The notes under the pieces: model-generated
The model's database searches: none
What the model was told of the DNA's origin: nothing
Seen by the model: the letters and a program-made list of their open reading frames with translations, nothing else
Program-made: the position numbers and the translations under genes
Part shown: positions 35,368 through 46,235 of the stretch, one piece after another
Layout of the letters: the number at the start of each line of letters is the position of its first letter
Position numbering within the stretch: position 1 is the first letter of the stretch
Source: Halomonas sp. H10-9-1
GTDB taxonomy: Bacteria; Pseudomonadota; Gammaproteobacteria; Pseudomonadales; Halomonadaceae
DNA length: 64,000 nucleotides
Direction: 5' to 3'
NCBI RefSeq assembly: GCF_040147005.1
Contig: NZ_JAMSHO010000001.1
Span: 434,001-498,000 of the forward strand

Positions 35368-35540
35368 CAGGACAAGGGGGCATGGCACGGCGCCTCCGGC
35401 AGGATGCAACGGGATGCCGAGTGATGCGCCAGGTGCGGCAGGAAGCTGCTTCCGGGCAGGGAGGTCATCACGGGAGTACGGGTGGAAGGAGCCGCCCATG
35501 GAATCGCACGGAGCGGGCGGCCCTTGGGCCGCCTGTTTTC
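35368..35540 (+). ncRNA. rsmZ: CsrB/RsmZ-type CsrA-sequestering small RNA
   Basis: About 173 nt with no good reading frame, ten GGA motifs and a terminator. The GGAs start at 35370, 35402, 35412, 35441, 35460, 35473, 35484, 35488, 35500 and 35510. Several sit in predicted loops: CGGCA (35397-35401) pairs with TGCCG (35415-35419) around a loop holding two, and AC-GGGA-GT exposes another. An intrinsic terminator (35516-35539) ends it. In Pseudomonas aeruginosa rsmZ is next to fdxA, exactly as here, and csrA is at 45479. Such RNAs bind several CsrA dimers and relieve translational repression. The family name is inference; no covariance search was run. Confidence 0.78.
35516..35539 (+). terminator. 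Terminator of the CsrB/RsmZ-like RNA
   Basis: 8-bp stem GGCGGCCC (35516-35523) with GGGCCGCC (35526-35533) followed by TGTTTT. Confidence 0.85.
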
Positions 35541-35583
35541 CTGCAGGTGTTCTCCTTCCTTCTGCCCGGTGGTAGGGCAGAAG

Positions 35584-35621
35584 CGACAGCGCCGACCGTC
35601 GAGAGACGGTCGGCGCTGTCG
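35584..35621. terminator. Perfect 17-bp hairpin between the sRNA and fdxA
   Basis: CGACAGCGCCGACCGTC (35584-35600) pairs fully with 35605-35621 around a GAGA loop. It is placed as the fdxA terminator on the minus strand and as a barrier to sRNA read-through on the plus strand, but neither side has a T-run. Confidence 0.6.
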
Positions 35622-35644
35622 TTGGTGAGCGCGGTGAAGTAGGC

Positions 35645-35968
35645 TCAGCGCTCCAGTTGCTCGAGCTTGCCGGGCTTGCCGTCCCACTCCTCGGCGTCGG
35701 GCAGCGGATCCTTCTTCTCGCTGATATTGGGCCACACCTCGGCCAGCTCGGCGTTGATCTCGATGAACGGCTCCTGGCCATCGGGCAGCTCATCCTCCGA
35801 GAAGATCGCTTCGGCGGGGCACTCCGGCTCGCACAGGGCGCAGTCGATGCACTCGTCGGGGTGGATCACCAGGAAGTTGGGTCCCTCGTAGAAGCAGTCC
35901 ACCGGACACACCTCGACACAGTCGGTGTACTTGCACTTGATGCAGTTTTCAGTGACGACGAATGTCAT
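35645..35968 (-). CDS. fdxA: 7Fe ferredoxin FdxA ([3Fe-4S][4Fe-4S])
   Basis: Small soluble electron carrier of the Azotobacter FdI type, 107 residues. Cys9, Cys17 and Cys50 are placed to bind the 3Fe-4S cluster and Cys21, Cys40, Cys43 and Cys46 the 4Fe-4S cluster, one position offset from Azotobacter FdI. The acidic tail ([19 protein letters not shown]) is family-typical. ATG 35968 has GAGGGAGGAAAGAGC upstream. Its 3' end faces the CsrB/RsmZ-like RNA. Electron partner is not evident from context. Confidence 0.96.
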   Translation of the reverse strand: MTFVVTENCIKCKYTDCVEVCPVDCFYEGPNFLVIHPDECIDCALCEPECPAEAIFSEDELPDGQEPFIEINAELAEVWPNISEKKDPLPDAEEWDGKPGKLEQLER

Positions 35969-36058
35969 GCCGCTCTTTCCTCCCTCATGGCCCGGTTCGC
36001 TGCCGTGGCGGCTCCCGACCGATATGAATGGTAAAAGGTAATAAAAACCAGCTTTCTT

Positions 36059-36090
36059 ATTCTAAGGAGCCAGGATATTTGTCCATTCTA
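36059..36090 (-). promoter_or_regulatory. Candidate fdxA promoter region
   Basis: Two TAGAAT hexamers on the minus strand, at 36064-36059 and 36090-36085. The first has TGGACA upstream at a short 15-bp spacing; the second has TTGCGG at 18 bp. Either could start the fdxA transcript. Confidence 0.35.
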
Positions 36091-36130
36091 GTCGCCGCCG
36101 CCAGGCCGCCGCAAGCGAGGGAGCTGCCTC

Positions 36131-38710
36131 TTACAGTGTCTCCTGCCAGCGGTAGAGCAGCGCCAGCGCCTGGCGAGGGGTGAGGTCGTCGAGGCCGAGG
36201 CCGGAGAGCTCTTCCACCAGCGGATGCGGCGTGCTGGCGAAGAGGTCGTTCTGCAGCGGCGTCGTTGCGGCGCCGCCAGCGGCGCTGGTCGAGCGGCTGC
36301 CCTGGTCGACCTCCTGCTGCTCGAGCTGGGCGAGCTTCTCCCGGGCCCGGGCGATCACGCCCTGGGGCACGCCGGCCAACTGGGCCACCTGCAGGCCGTA
36401 GCTCTGGCTGGCCGGCCCTTCCTCTACCCGGTGCATGAAGACGATGCCATCCCGGTGTTCCGCCGCGGTGAGGTGGACGTTGGCGACGCCACCCGCCTGC
36501 TCGGCCAGGGCCGTCATCTCGAAGTAGTGGGTGGCGAACAGGGTGAAGGCGCGGGTGCGGGTCAGGTGCTCGGCGCTGGCCCAGGCCAGCGACAGGCCAT
36601 CGAAGGTGCTGGTGCCGCGGCCGATCTCGTCCATCAGCACCAGGCTTTCGTCGGTGGCGTTGTGCAGGATGCTGGCGGTCTCGGTCATCTCCACCATGAA
36701 GGTGGAGCGCCCGCCGGCCAGGTCATCCGAAGAGCCGATACGGGTGAAGATGCGGTCCACGGGGCCGATCTCCGCCGCGTCCGCGGGCACGAAGCTGCCG
36801 GTGTGGGCGAGCAGCACGATCAGCGCGGCCTGGCGCATGTAGGTGGACTTGCCGCCCATGTTGGGGCCGGTGATCACCAGCATGCGGCGGTCGTCGCCCA
36901 TCATCAGGTCGTTGGGCACGAAGGGGGTGTCGGAGACCCGCTCCACCACCGGGTGGCGGCCGCCCTGGATGGCGATGCCCGGGGTCTCGGCCAGGTGCGG
37001 GCGCACGAGCTCCAGGCCCCGGGCGCGCTCGGCGAAGGCGCACAGCACGTCCAGTGCCGCCAGGGCCCGGGCGCTGGCCTGGAGGGCGTCGAGCTCGGCG
37101 TTGAGGGTGTCGAGCAGCCCCTCGTAGAGCAGCTTCTCCCGGGCCAGGGCGCGCGACTTCGCCGACAGTGCCTTATCCTCGAATTCCTTGAGCTCGGGAA
37201 TGATGAAGCGTTCGGCGTTCTTCAGGGTCTGGCGGCGAATATAGTCCGCCGGGACCTCCTTGGCCTGGGCGCGGGGGATCTCGATGTAGTAGCCATGGAC
37301 ACGGTTGTAGCCCACCTTGAGGCCGGGCAGGCCGGTACGCTCGCGCTCGCGGGTCTCCAGCTTCACCAGGTAGCCACCGGCGTGCTCGGCCAGGCCACGG
37401 TGCTCGTCGAGCTCGGCATCGAAGCCCTCGGCGAGCACCCCGCCGTCGCGGATCACCACCGGCGGGTTCTCCACCAGGGCGCGATTCAGGGTGGTGGCGA
37501 GCTCGGGGTAGGGGTGGATATGTCGTTTCAGCTCGTCCAGGGCGGAACCATTGGGGTAGTCGGCGAGCCGGGCCTCGAGGTCGGGCAGGGCGTTGAAGGC
37601 GTCGCGCAGGCGGGCGAGGTCTCGGGGCCTGGCGCTGTAGAGGGCCACCCGGGCCAGGATGCGTTCCACGTCGCCGATCGCCTTGAGCGACTCGCGCAGC
37701 ACCTCGAAGCCGTCCGTCTCCAGCAGCAGTGTCACGGCGGCCTGGCGGGCCTGGACACGCTCGCGGTCACGCAGCGGGCGGTTGAGCCAGCGCTTGAGCA
37801 GCCGTGAGCCCATGGCGGTGGCGGTGGTGTCGAGCACGCTGGCCAGGGTGTTGTCGCCGCTGCCGCCCAGGTTCACGTCGATCTCCAGGTTGCGACGGCT
37901 GGCGGCATCGATGACCACGGCGTCGTCGCGGCTCTCCACGCCGATGGCGGTGACATGGGGCAGGCGCGAGCGCTGGGTGTCCCGGGCGTACTCCACCAGC
38001 ACGCCGGCGGCGGTGATGGCGGCCTCGAGATGGGCACAGCCGAAGCCGCGCAGGTCCTGGACGCCGAACTGGTCGCACAGCAGGCGGGCCGCGCTCTCCG
38101 GGTCGAACAGCCAGTCGCCCTGGCGGCGCAGCCCGCGGCGCCCCTCCAGGGCCGGCGGCAGGTCGAGGCTCTCCGCCACCAGCAGCTCGGCCGGGTCGAG
38201 GCGCTGGAGCTCGGCGAGCATCTCGCCCTCGCCCTCCACCTCCAGCACGCTGAAGCGCCCGCTGGAGAGCTCCAGCCAGGCCAGGCCGATGCGCTCGCCG
38301 GCGGCATGCACGGCCACCAGCAGGTTGTCGCGGCGGGCGTCGAGCAGCGCCTCGTCGTAGAGGGTGCCGGGTGTGACGATGCGCACCACGCGGCGCTCCA
38401 CCGGCCCCTTGCTGGCGGCGGGGTCGCCGACCTGCTCGCAGATCGCCACCGATTCGCCGGCGGCCACCAGGCGGGCCAGATAGCCTTCGGCGCTGTGGTA
38501 GGGCACGCCGGCCATGGGGATCGGCTTGCCGGCAGACTGGCCGCGCTGGGTCAGGGTGATGTCGAGCAGGGCGGCGGCACGCCTGGCGTCGTCGAAGAAC
38601 AGCTCGTAGAAGTCGCCCATGCGGTAGAAGAGCAGCACGTCGGGATGCTCGCGCTTGATCTTCAGGTACTGGGCCATCATCGGCGTATGCTGGGTGCTGG
38701 CCTGGGACAT
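36131..38710 (-). CDS. mutS: DNA mismatch repair protein MutS
   Basis: MutS recognises mismatches and starts repair with MutL. The 859-residue protein has the mismatch-wedging Phe34 and Glu36 in GDFYELF, connector, lever and clamp domains, the Walker A loop [15 protein letters not shown], the signature STFMVEM and Walker [17 protein letters not shown], and a C-terminal helix-turn-helix region with a tetramerisation tail. Transcribed away from pncC; a 12-bp tandem repeat lies just upstream of its start. Confidence 0.98.
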   Translation of the reverse strand: MSQASTQHTPMMAQYLKIKREHPDVLLFYRMGDFYELFFDDARRAAALLDITLTQRGQSAGKPIPMAGVPYHSAEGYLARLVAAGESVAICEQVGDPAASKGPVERRVVRIVTPGTLYDEALLDARRDNLLVAVHAAGERIGLAWLELSSGRFSVLEVEGEGEMLAELQRLDPAELLVAESLDLPPALEGRRGLRRQGDWLFDPESAARLLCDQFGVQDLRGFGCAHLEAAITAAGVLVEYARDTQRSRLPHVTAIGVESRDDAVVIDAASRRNLEIDVNLGGSGDNTLASVLDTTATAMGSRLLKRWLNRPLRDRERVQARQAAVTLLLETDGFEVLRESLKAIGDVERILARVALYSARPRDLARLRDAFNALPDLEARLADYPNGSALDELKRHIHPYPELATTLNRALVENPPVVIRDGGVLAEGFDAELDEHRGLAEHAGGYLVKLETRERERTGLPGLKVGYNRVHGYYIEIPRAQAKEVPADYIRRQTLKNAERFIIPELKEFEDKALSAKSRALAREKLLYEGLLDTLNAELDALQASARALAALDVLCAFAERARGLELVRPHLAETPGIAIQGGRHPVVERVSDTPFVPNDLMMGDDRRMLVITGPNMGGKSTYMRQAALIVLLAHTGSFVPADAAEIGPVDRIFTRIGSSDDLAGGRSTFMVEMTETASILHNATDESLVLMDEIGRGTSTFDGLSLAWASAEHLTRTRAFTLFATHYFEMTALAEQAGGVANVHLTAAEHRDGIVFMHRVEEGPASQSYGLQVAQLAGVPQGVIARAREKLAQLEQQEVDQGSRSTSAAGGAATTPLQNDLFASTPHPLVEELSGLGLDDLTPRQALALLYRWQETL

Positions 38711-38732
38711 GGCGATTGCTGGGCTCCTGGTT

Positions 38733-38768
38733 TTGTAGATGGCTTTGTAGATGATCTTGTAGATGGTC
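38733..38768. repeat. 12-bp tandem repeat, three copies, upstream of mutS
   Basis: TTGTAGATG occurs at 38733-38741, 38745-38753 and 38757-38765 with 12-bp period (unit TTGTAGATGGCT with small variation). It lies in the mutS-pncC divergent gap, 22 bp from the mutS start codon. Confidence 0.9.
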
Positions 38769-38900
38769 TCGTTGAGCGGTCGTCAGATGCGCACGCGAAG
38801 AAACAGCTGCGCCTGCATCCCCTCGGCAAAGGCAGTATTCTACGCAGATGCCCTTGCCTCGTCAGGCACGCCTTCGATCCACCGTGCAGGAGCCTTCGCC

Positions 38901-39413
38901 ATGTCCCACTCTGCCGCTAGCCTCGCCAACCTCGACCTGGCCACCCTGGCCGAGCGCCTGGGTCGGCTGTGCCGAGACAAGGGAGTGACCATCACCTGCG
39001 CCGAGTCCTGCACCGGCGGTGGGGTGGCCAGCGCCATCACGTCGGTGGCCGGCAGCTCCGACTACTTCGAGACCGGCTACGTCACCTACTCCAACGCGGC
39101 CAAGACACGCCTGCTGGGCGTAGGGGAGGCGCTGCTCGGCGAGCATGGCGCGGTAAGCCGCGAGGTGGTGGAGGCGATGGTCACCGGCGCCTGCCGCGAC
39201 AGCGGTGCCGACCTCGGCGTGGCGATCAGCGGCGTGGCCGGCCCCGGTGGTGGCAGTGCCGACAAGCCGGTGGGTAGCGTGTGGCTGGCCTGGGGGGATG
39301 CCGAGCGCGCCGAGGGCGAGTGCCATCGCTACCCTGGCGATCGCCGGGCGGTGCGCGAGCAGGCGGTCCGCACGGCGCTGGTCGGCATGGTGCGCCGTCT
39401 CGAGGCGCGCTGA
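38901..39413 (+). CDS. pncC: Nicotinamide-nucleotide amidohydrolase (CinA C-terminal family)
   Basis: PncC deamidates nicotinamide mononucleotide to nicotinic acid mononucleotide in NAD recycling. ATG 38901 follows GTGCAGGAG; 170 residues, the size of the stand-alone enzyme without the N-terminal COG1058 domain. Blocks: TCAESCTGGGVASAIT (catalytic Ser), SDYFETGYVTYSN, GAVSREVVEAM and ISGVAGPGGGSADKPVG. It sits just before recA, the common arrangement in proteobacteria. Confidence 0.93.
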   Translation: MSHSAASLANLDLATLAERLGRLCRDKGVTITCAESCTGGGVASAITSVAGSSDYFETGYVTYSNAAKTRLLGVGEALLGEHGAVSREVVEAMVTGACRDSGADLGVAISGVAGPGGGSADKPVGSVWLAWGDAERAEGECHRYPGDRRAVREQAVRTALVGMVRRLEAR

Positions 39414-39471
39414 GAACGCCGCACGCGAGGGGACAATTTCTGCTGGCCGAGCGCGCTATTTTTCCCCATAC

Positions 39472-39491
39472 TACTGGTCAGTCATACAGTA
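39472..39491 (+). promoter_or_regulatory. LexA (SOS) box of recA
   Basis: TACTGGTCAGTCATACAGTA resembles the consensus TACTGT-N8-ACAGTA with a single change in the conserved arms (CTGG for CTGT). It lies 30 bp before the recA ATG. Confidence 0.85.
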
Positions 39492-39520
39492 TATAGAGAC
39501 TCAGATTGAGGAGGCCCGTG

Positions 39521-40588
39521 ATGGCTCAGGTAGACAACCGTTCCAAGGCGCTGGAAGCCGCCCTTTCCCAGATCGACCGCCAGTTCGGCAAGGGCACCGT
39601 GATGCGCCTGGGCGACGCTCCGCGCGTGGTGATGCCCTCGGTCTCAACCGGCTCGCTGGGCCTGGATATCGCGCTGGGCATCGGTGGCCTGCCGCTGGGC
39701 CGGGTGGTCGAGATCTTCGGCCCCGAGTCCTCGGGCAAGACCACCCTGACCCTGTCGGTGATCGCCCAGGCCCAGAAGCAGGGCAAGACCTGTGCCTTCA
39801 TCGACGCCGAGCACGCCCTGGACCCGAGCTATGCCGAGAAGCTCGGCGTCAACCTGGACGACCTGCTGGTCTCCCAGCCCGACACCGGCGAGCAGGCCCT
39901 GGAGATCTGCGACATGCTGGTGCGTTCTGGCGGCGTCGACGTGATCATCATCGACTCGGTGGCGGCGTTGACCCCGCGTGCCGAGATCGAGGGCGAGATG
40001 GGCGACTCCCACGTCGGCCTGCAGGCGCGCCTGATGTCCCAGGCCCTGCGCAAGATCACCGGCAACATCAAGAACGCCAACTGCATGGTGGTCTTCATCA
40101 ACCAGATCCGCATGAAGATCGGTGTGATGTTCGGCAGCCCCGAGACCACCACCGGTGGCAACGCCCTGAAGTTCTACTCCAGCGTGCGCCTGGATATCCG
40201 CCGCACCGGCTCGGTGAAGCAGGGCGACGAGGTGACCGGCAACGAGACCCGCGTCAAGGTGGTCAAGAACAAGGTCGCACCGCCGTTCCGCCAGGCCGAA
40301 TTCCAGATCCTCTACGGCAAGGGGATCTACCATGCGGGCGAGGTGGTCGACCTGGGTGTGCAGTGCAAGCTGATCGACAAGGCCGGTGCCTGGTACAGCT
40401 ACCAGGGCAACAAGATCGGCCAGGGCAAGGCCAACGCCGCGCAGTTCCTCGAGGACAACCCGGCGGTGATGGAGGAGATCGAGAGCCAGATTCGCGCGCA
40501 GCTGCTCGCGCCGGTGGAGCCCAAGAAGGAGGAGGTCGAGGAGGCCGTGCTGCCGGCCGGTGGCGAGCAGGGCGACGACCTGCTGTAG
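39521..40588 (+). CDS. recA: Recombinase RecA
   Basis: RecA polymerises on single-stranded DNA, drives strand exchange and triggers LexA self-cleavage. ATG 39521 is preceded by GAGGAGG. The 355-residue protein has Walker A GPESSGKT (67-74), Walker [11 protein letters not shown], loop L1/L2 region with [12 protein letters not shown] and [25 protein letters not shown], and an acidic C-terminal tail ([18 protein letters not shown]). An SOS box lies upstream and recX follows 3 bp after the stop. Confidence 0.99.
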   Translation: MAQVDNRSKALEAALSQIDRQFGKGTVMRLGDAPRVVMPSVSTGSLGLDIALGIGGLPLGRVVEIFGPESSGKTTLTLSVIAQAQKQGKTCAFIDAEHALDPSYAEKLGVNLDDLLVSQPDTGEQALEICDMLVRSGGVDVIIIDSVAALTPRAEIEGEMGDSHVGLQARLMSQALRKITGNIKNANCMVVFINQIRMKIGVMFGSPETTTGGNALKFYSSVRLDIRRTGSVKQGDEVTGNETRVKVVKNKVAPPFRQAEFQILYGKGIYHAGEVVDLGVQCKLIDKAGAWYSYQGNKIGQGKANAAQFLEDNPAVMEEIESQIRAQLLAPVEPKKEEVEEAVLPAGGEQGDDLL

Positions 40589-40591
40589 GCC

Positions 40592-41080
40592 ATGCTCGAG
40601 CGGACTCCGAGTGATTCCACGCCCCGCGATGATGCCGTCCGGTTGCTGGCCCGGCGCGAGTACTCGCGCGCCGAACTGGTCGAGCGCCTGGCGGCGAAGG
40701 GGCATGCGGCCGACAGCATCGCCGGGTGTCTCGACGACCTCGCCGAGCGGGGGCTGCAATCCGACGCCCGCTTCGCCGAAAGCTTCCTGCGTTCGCGAAT
40801 CTTCCGCGGCCAGGGGCCCGTGAGAATTCGCCTGGAGATGGAGCGGCGCGGCCTCGGCCGTGAGACGGTCCATGAGGCCTTCGTCGCGAGTGAGCAGGCC
40901 GGCGAGGCCGACTGGTACGCTCTGGCCTGTGCAGCGCTCGTGCGTCGCTTCACGGCTCCCGGCGACACTCCCCGCGAGCGCGCCCGCCGCGAGCGCTTTC
41001 TGGCCGGGCGCGGCTTCGACTTCGACCAGGTGCGCCACGCCCTGGCTCACGCCTGGGATGATCTCTCCGCCGCGCCCTAG
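40592..41080 (+). CDS. recX: Regulatory protein RecX
   Basis: RecX binds RecA filaments and limits their activity. The 162-residue protein has the three-helix tandem repeats of the family: AVRLLARREYSRAEL, LDDLAERGLQSDARFAESFLRSRI, and a C-terminal FLAGRGFDFDQVRHAL repeat, with the typical RIRLEMERRGL. It starts 3 bp after recA and is probably co-transcribed from the SOS promoter. Confidence 0.94.
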   Translation: MLERTPSDSTPRDDAVRLLARREYSRAELVERLAAKGHAADSIAGCLDDLAERGLQSDARFAESFLRSRIFRGQGPVRIRLEMERRGLGRETVHEAFVASEQAGEADWYALACAALVRRFTAPGDTPRERARRERFLAGRGFDFDQVRHALAHAWDDLSAAP

Positions 41081-41120
41081 TCCGGGCCCGTCCCCAGGGC
41101 CATCGTAGTTCCAGAAACCA

Positions 41121-41140
41121 AGGGGCGCTGGGGGCAAGCC
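41121..41140 (+). repeat. Fragment of the palindromic intergenic repeat (copy D)
   Basis: AGGGGCGCTGGGGGCAAGCC matches the left end of copy C base for base over its length (31028-31047), but the rest of the element is absent. It lies between recX and alaS. Confidence 0.7.
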
Positions 41141-41168
41141 CCCCCCTTCAGTCCCTTGACAACTGCGC

Positions 41169-41174
41169 TATAAT
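41169..41174 (+). promoter_or_regulatory. Consensus -10 element upstream of alaS
   Basis: TATAAT at 41169-41174. A perfect TTGACA occurs at 41156-41161 but only 7 bp away, too close to act as its -35 box; the 17-bp position (41146-41151) is a poor match. A leader of about 125 nt, GC-rich and able to fold, would precede alaS. Confidence 0.5.
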
Positions 41175-41303
41175 ATCTCCCTTTGCGAACGCCCCGGGTG
41201 GCCCCCCGCGGCGCCGCGATGCGCCATGTTCACGCGCCTCGTGGCGCCCGTATCGAGCCAGCGTCGCCCGCCGGGTCACCCCGTTCATCGCCACGGATAC
41301 CCC

Positions 41304-43913
<2,610 letters not shown>

Positions 43914-44018
43914 CAGGATTCGAGGGGGCCGGTAGCCGCGAGGCGCCGGCCCTGCTTGTAGAGACACCTTTCACTCACCCGGGCCTAGCTGCCCGACATA
44001 CGAGGGGAAATTTCACCG

Positions 44019-45272
44019 ATGGCACTATACGTACAGAAGTTCGGCGGCACTTCGGTGGGCTCCGTGGAGCGCATCAAGGCCGTGGCCGAGAAGGTCAAGG
44101 GCTTCCGCGACAATGGCCACCAGGTCGTCGTGGTAGTCTCCGCCATGAGCGGCGAGACCAACCGACTGATCGGCATGGCCAACGAGATCAACGATGAGCC
44201 GACCCCGCGCGAGATGGACATGCTGGTCTCCACCGGCGAGCAGGTGACGATCTCGCTGCTGGCCATGGCGCTGCACAAGCTGGGCGTGCCGGCGACCTCC
44301 TATACCGGCTCCCAGGTGGGCATCCAGACCGACAGTGCCCACACCAAGGCGCGCATCCAGCGTATCGAGACCGATGAGCTGCAGTCCGACCTGGACGACG
44401 GCCAGGTGGTGGTGGTCGCTGGTTTCCAGGGGGTCGACGAGGAGGGAAATATCACTACCCTCGGTCGCGGCGGCTCCGATACCACTGGCGTGGCCCTGGC
44501 TGCGGCGCTGAAGGCCGACGAGTGCCAGATCTATACCGACGTCGATGGCGTCTACACCACCGATCCCCGGGTGTGCAGCAAGGCCCAGCGCCTCGAGAGC
44601 ATCACCGTCGAGGAGATGCTGGAGCTGGCCAGCCTGGGCTCCAAGGTGCTGCAGATTCGCGCCGTCGAATTCGCCGGCAAGTACAATGTGCCGCTGCGCG
44701 TGCTGTCCAGCTTCGAGGACGGCCCCGGCACCCTGATCGTTGCAGACTCTGACCAAGACGAGGACACCATGGAAGAACCGCTGATCTCCGGTATCGCCTT
44801 CACCGCCAACGAGGCCAAGCTGACCCTGCTCAATACCCCCGACGTGCCGGGCGTGGCCTCGCGCATCCTCGGCCCCATCGCCGACGCCAACATCGAAGTC
44901 GACATGATCGTGCAGAACGTGGCGCCGGCCGGCGACTACACCGACTTCACCTTCACCGTGGCCAAGGGTGACTACAAGCAGACCCTCAAGATCCTCAACG
45001 AGCAGGTGCTGCCGGACCTGGGCGAGGGTGAGGTCAAGGGTGATGACAACATCGCCAAGGTCTCGCTGGTGGGCGTCGGCATGCGCTCCCACGCTGGGGT
45101 GGCCTCGAAGATGTTCCGCGTGCTCTCCGAGGAGAACATCAACATCCGCATGGTCTCCACCTCCGAAATCAAGATCTCGGTGGTGATCGATGAGAAGCAG
45201 ATGGAGCTGGCCGTGCGCGCCCTGCACAAGGCCTTCGGCCTCGACAAGGCCGATATCGAGAGCGAGGAATAA
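44019..45272 (+). CDS. lysC: Aspartate kinase
   Basis: LysC phosphorylates aspartate, the first step to lysine, threonine, methionine and diaminopimelate. The 417-residue protein has the kinase signature KFGGTSVGS (7-15), [26 protein letters not shown] and [13 protein letters not shown], and two C-terminal ACT domains (about 265-400) for feedback control. It is the single-function, ~410-residue type of pseudomonads. An internal ATG at 44769 behind GAGGA could give a separate 167-residue ACT (beta) subunit, as known in some bacteria. Confidence 0.97.
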   Translation: MALYVQKFGGTSVGSVERIKAVAEKVKGFRDNGHQVVVVVSAMSGETNRLIGMANEINDEPTPREMDMLVSTGEQVTISLLAMALHKLGVPATSYTGSQVGIQTDSAHTKARIQRIETDELQSDLDDGQVVVVAGFQGVDEEGNITTLGRGGSDTTGVALAAALKADECQIYTDVDGVYTTDPRVCSKAQRLESITVEEMLELASLGSKVLQIRAVEFAGKYNVPLRVLSSFEDGPGTLIVADSDQDEDTMEEPLISGIAFTANEAKLTLLNTPDVPGVASRILGPIADANIEVDMIVQNVAPAGDYTDFTFTVAKGDYKQTLKILNEQVLPDLGEGEVKGDDNIAKVSLVGVGMRSHAGVASKMFRVLSEENINIRMVSTSEIKISVVIDEKQMELAVRALHKAFGLDKADIESEE

Positions 45273-45313
45273 GCCGACCCGTGGCGGCAGATTACCTTCT
45301 ACGCTGGTAGAAA

Positions 45314-45345
45314 GGCCCGCCGCGTCCTGCGGCGGGGCTTCCCTT
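45314..45345 (+). terminator. Probable lysC terminator
   Basis: GC-rich hairpin, CCCGCCGC-type arm (45316-45323) with GCGGCGGG (45329-45336), followed by a pyrimidine run CTTCCCTT rather than pure T. Confidence 0.5.
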
Positions 45346-45478
45346 CAACGGGCGGCCCGTGTTTGATGGGCCGCCGTGTTGGTCACGGAGGACGTTCTGC
45401 CACATACTGAGGCGGCGTGGTACTGCCGGCCAACATCCCGTTGCCAGCCAGAGAACAAGTCTGAGAAGGAGATCAGCC

Positions 45479-45676
45479 ATGCTCATCCTGACCCGCCGTG
45501 TCGGCGAGACCCTGATGATAGGTGACGACATCACCGTGACGGTGCTGGGCGTAAAAGGCAACCAGGTCCGTATCGGGGTGAATGCGCCGAAGGATGTGGC
45601 AGTTCATCGCGAGGAGATCTATCAGCGCATTCAGCGCGAGAAGAGTGACGAGGAAGGTTCTGGTCACGAAGAGTAG
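45479..45676 (+). CDS. csrA: Carbon storage regulator CsrA/RsmA
   Basis: CsrA is a dimeric RNA-binding protein that blocks ribosome access at GGA-containing leaders. The 65-residue product, from ATG 45479 behind AAGGAG, has [12 protein letters not shown], the core strands [20 protein letters not shown] (shown at 20 residues) and [13 protein letters not shown] with the RNA-contacting Leu4 and Arg44-type residues. Order alaS-lysC-csrA-tRNA-Ser-tRNA-Arg is conserved in gammaproteobacteria. Its likely antagonist RNA is encoded at 35368-35540. Confidence 0.98.
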   Translation: MLILTRRVGETLMIGDDITVTVLGVKGNQVRIGVNAPKDVAVHREEIYQRIQREKSDEEGSGHEE

Positions 45677-45712
45677 CGGTCAGGACTGCAGACAAAAAAG
45701 CCGTGGGGGCGC

Positions 45713-45741
45713 TGGACAAACCCCTTCGGAAACGGTAAGAT
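45713..45741 (+). promoter_or_regulatory. Promoter of the tRNA cluster
   Basis: TGGACA (45713-45718), 17 bp, TAAGAT (45736-45741), ending 17 bp before the mature 5' end of tRNA-Ser. Confidence 0.65.
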
Positions 45742-45758
45742 ATGCGCCGTGTCGTTAG

Positions 45759-45851
45759 GGAGAGGTGGCCGAGTGGCTGAAGGCGCTCCCCTGCTAAGGG
45801 AGTAAGGGGTTTATAGCCTCTTCGAGGGTTCGAATCCCTCCCTCTCCGCCA
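45759..45851 (+). tRNA. tRNA-Ser (GCU)
   Basis: 93 nt. Acceptor GGAGAGG pairs with CCTCTCC; long variable arm as expected for class II tRNA-Ser; anticodon GCT within CTCCC-CTGCTAA-GGGAG; GTTCGAATC T-loop; CCA is encoded. Reads AGC and AGU codons. Confidence 0.96.
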
Positions 45852-45872
45852 CGGCGACATCGTGAAGCATCA

Positions 45873-45949
45873 GCGCCCGTAGCTCAGCTGGATAGAGTAC
45901 CTGACTACGAATCAGGGGGTCGGAGGTTCGAATCCTCCCGGGCGCGCCA
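45873..45949 (+). tRNA. tRNA-Arg (ACG), copy 1
   Basis: 77 nt. Acceptor GCGCCCG with CGGGCGC; anticodon ACG in CTGAC-TACGAAT-type loop (CTGACTACGAATCAG); GGTTCGAATCC T arm; CCA encoded. A34 is expected to become inosine and read CGU, CGC and CGA. Confidence 0.96.
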
Positions 45950-46017
45950 GCGTTACACGCGCGGTAGCTGATCAAGCGCAGCAGGTGATGGCGGTCACCA
46001 TGACAACACCGCACATT

Positions 46018-46094
46018 GCGCCCGTAGCTCAGCTGGATAGAGTACCTGACTACGAATCAGGGGGTCGGAGGTTCGAATCCTCCCGGGCGCGCCA
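46018..46094 (+). tRNA. tRNA-Arg (ACG), copy 2
   Basis: Identical over its 77 nt to copy 1, 68 bp downstream. The spacer between the copies is not duplicated. CCA encoded. Followed directly by an intrinsic terminator. Confidence 0.96.
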
Positions 46095-46100
46095 GATCTT

Positions 46101-46140
46101 GACCCGTCCTCACCCGAGGGCGGGTCTTCTGTTTTATTTT
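46101..46140 (+). terminator. Terminator of the tRNA cluster
   Basis: 11-bp stem GACCCGTCCTC (46101-46111) with GAGGGCGGGTC (46116-46126; one G-U pair) followed by TTCTGTTTTATTTT. Confidence 0.85.
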
Positions 46141-46235
46141 GATGTTTTCTCGCTAGCCGGACCGGTCGCGCCCAGGATGGGCCCCGGATCCGCGATCGTT
46201 TGGGGCGCCGTTGCATTGCGACGTGCGCCTCTTTT

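Noticed and set aside
45873..46094. Possible CRISPR-like or mobile direct repeat
   Set aside because: The repeated unit is simply two identical tRNA-Arg genes with full cloverleaf features.
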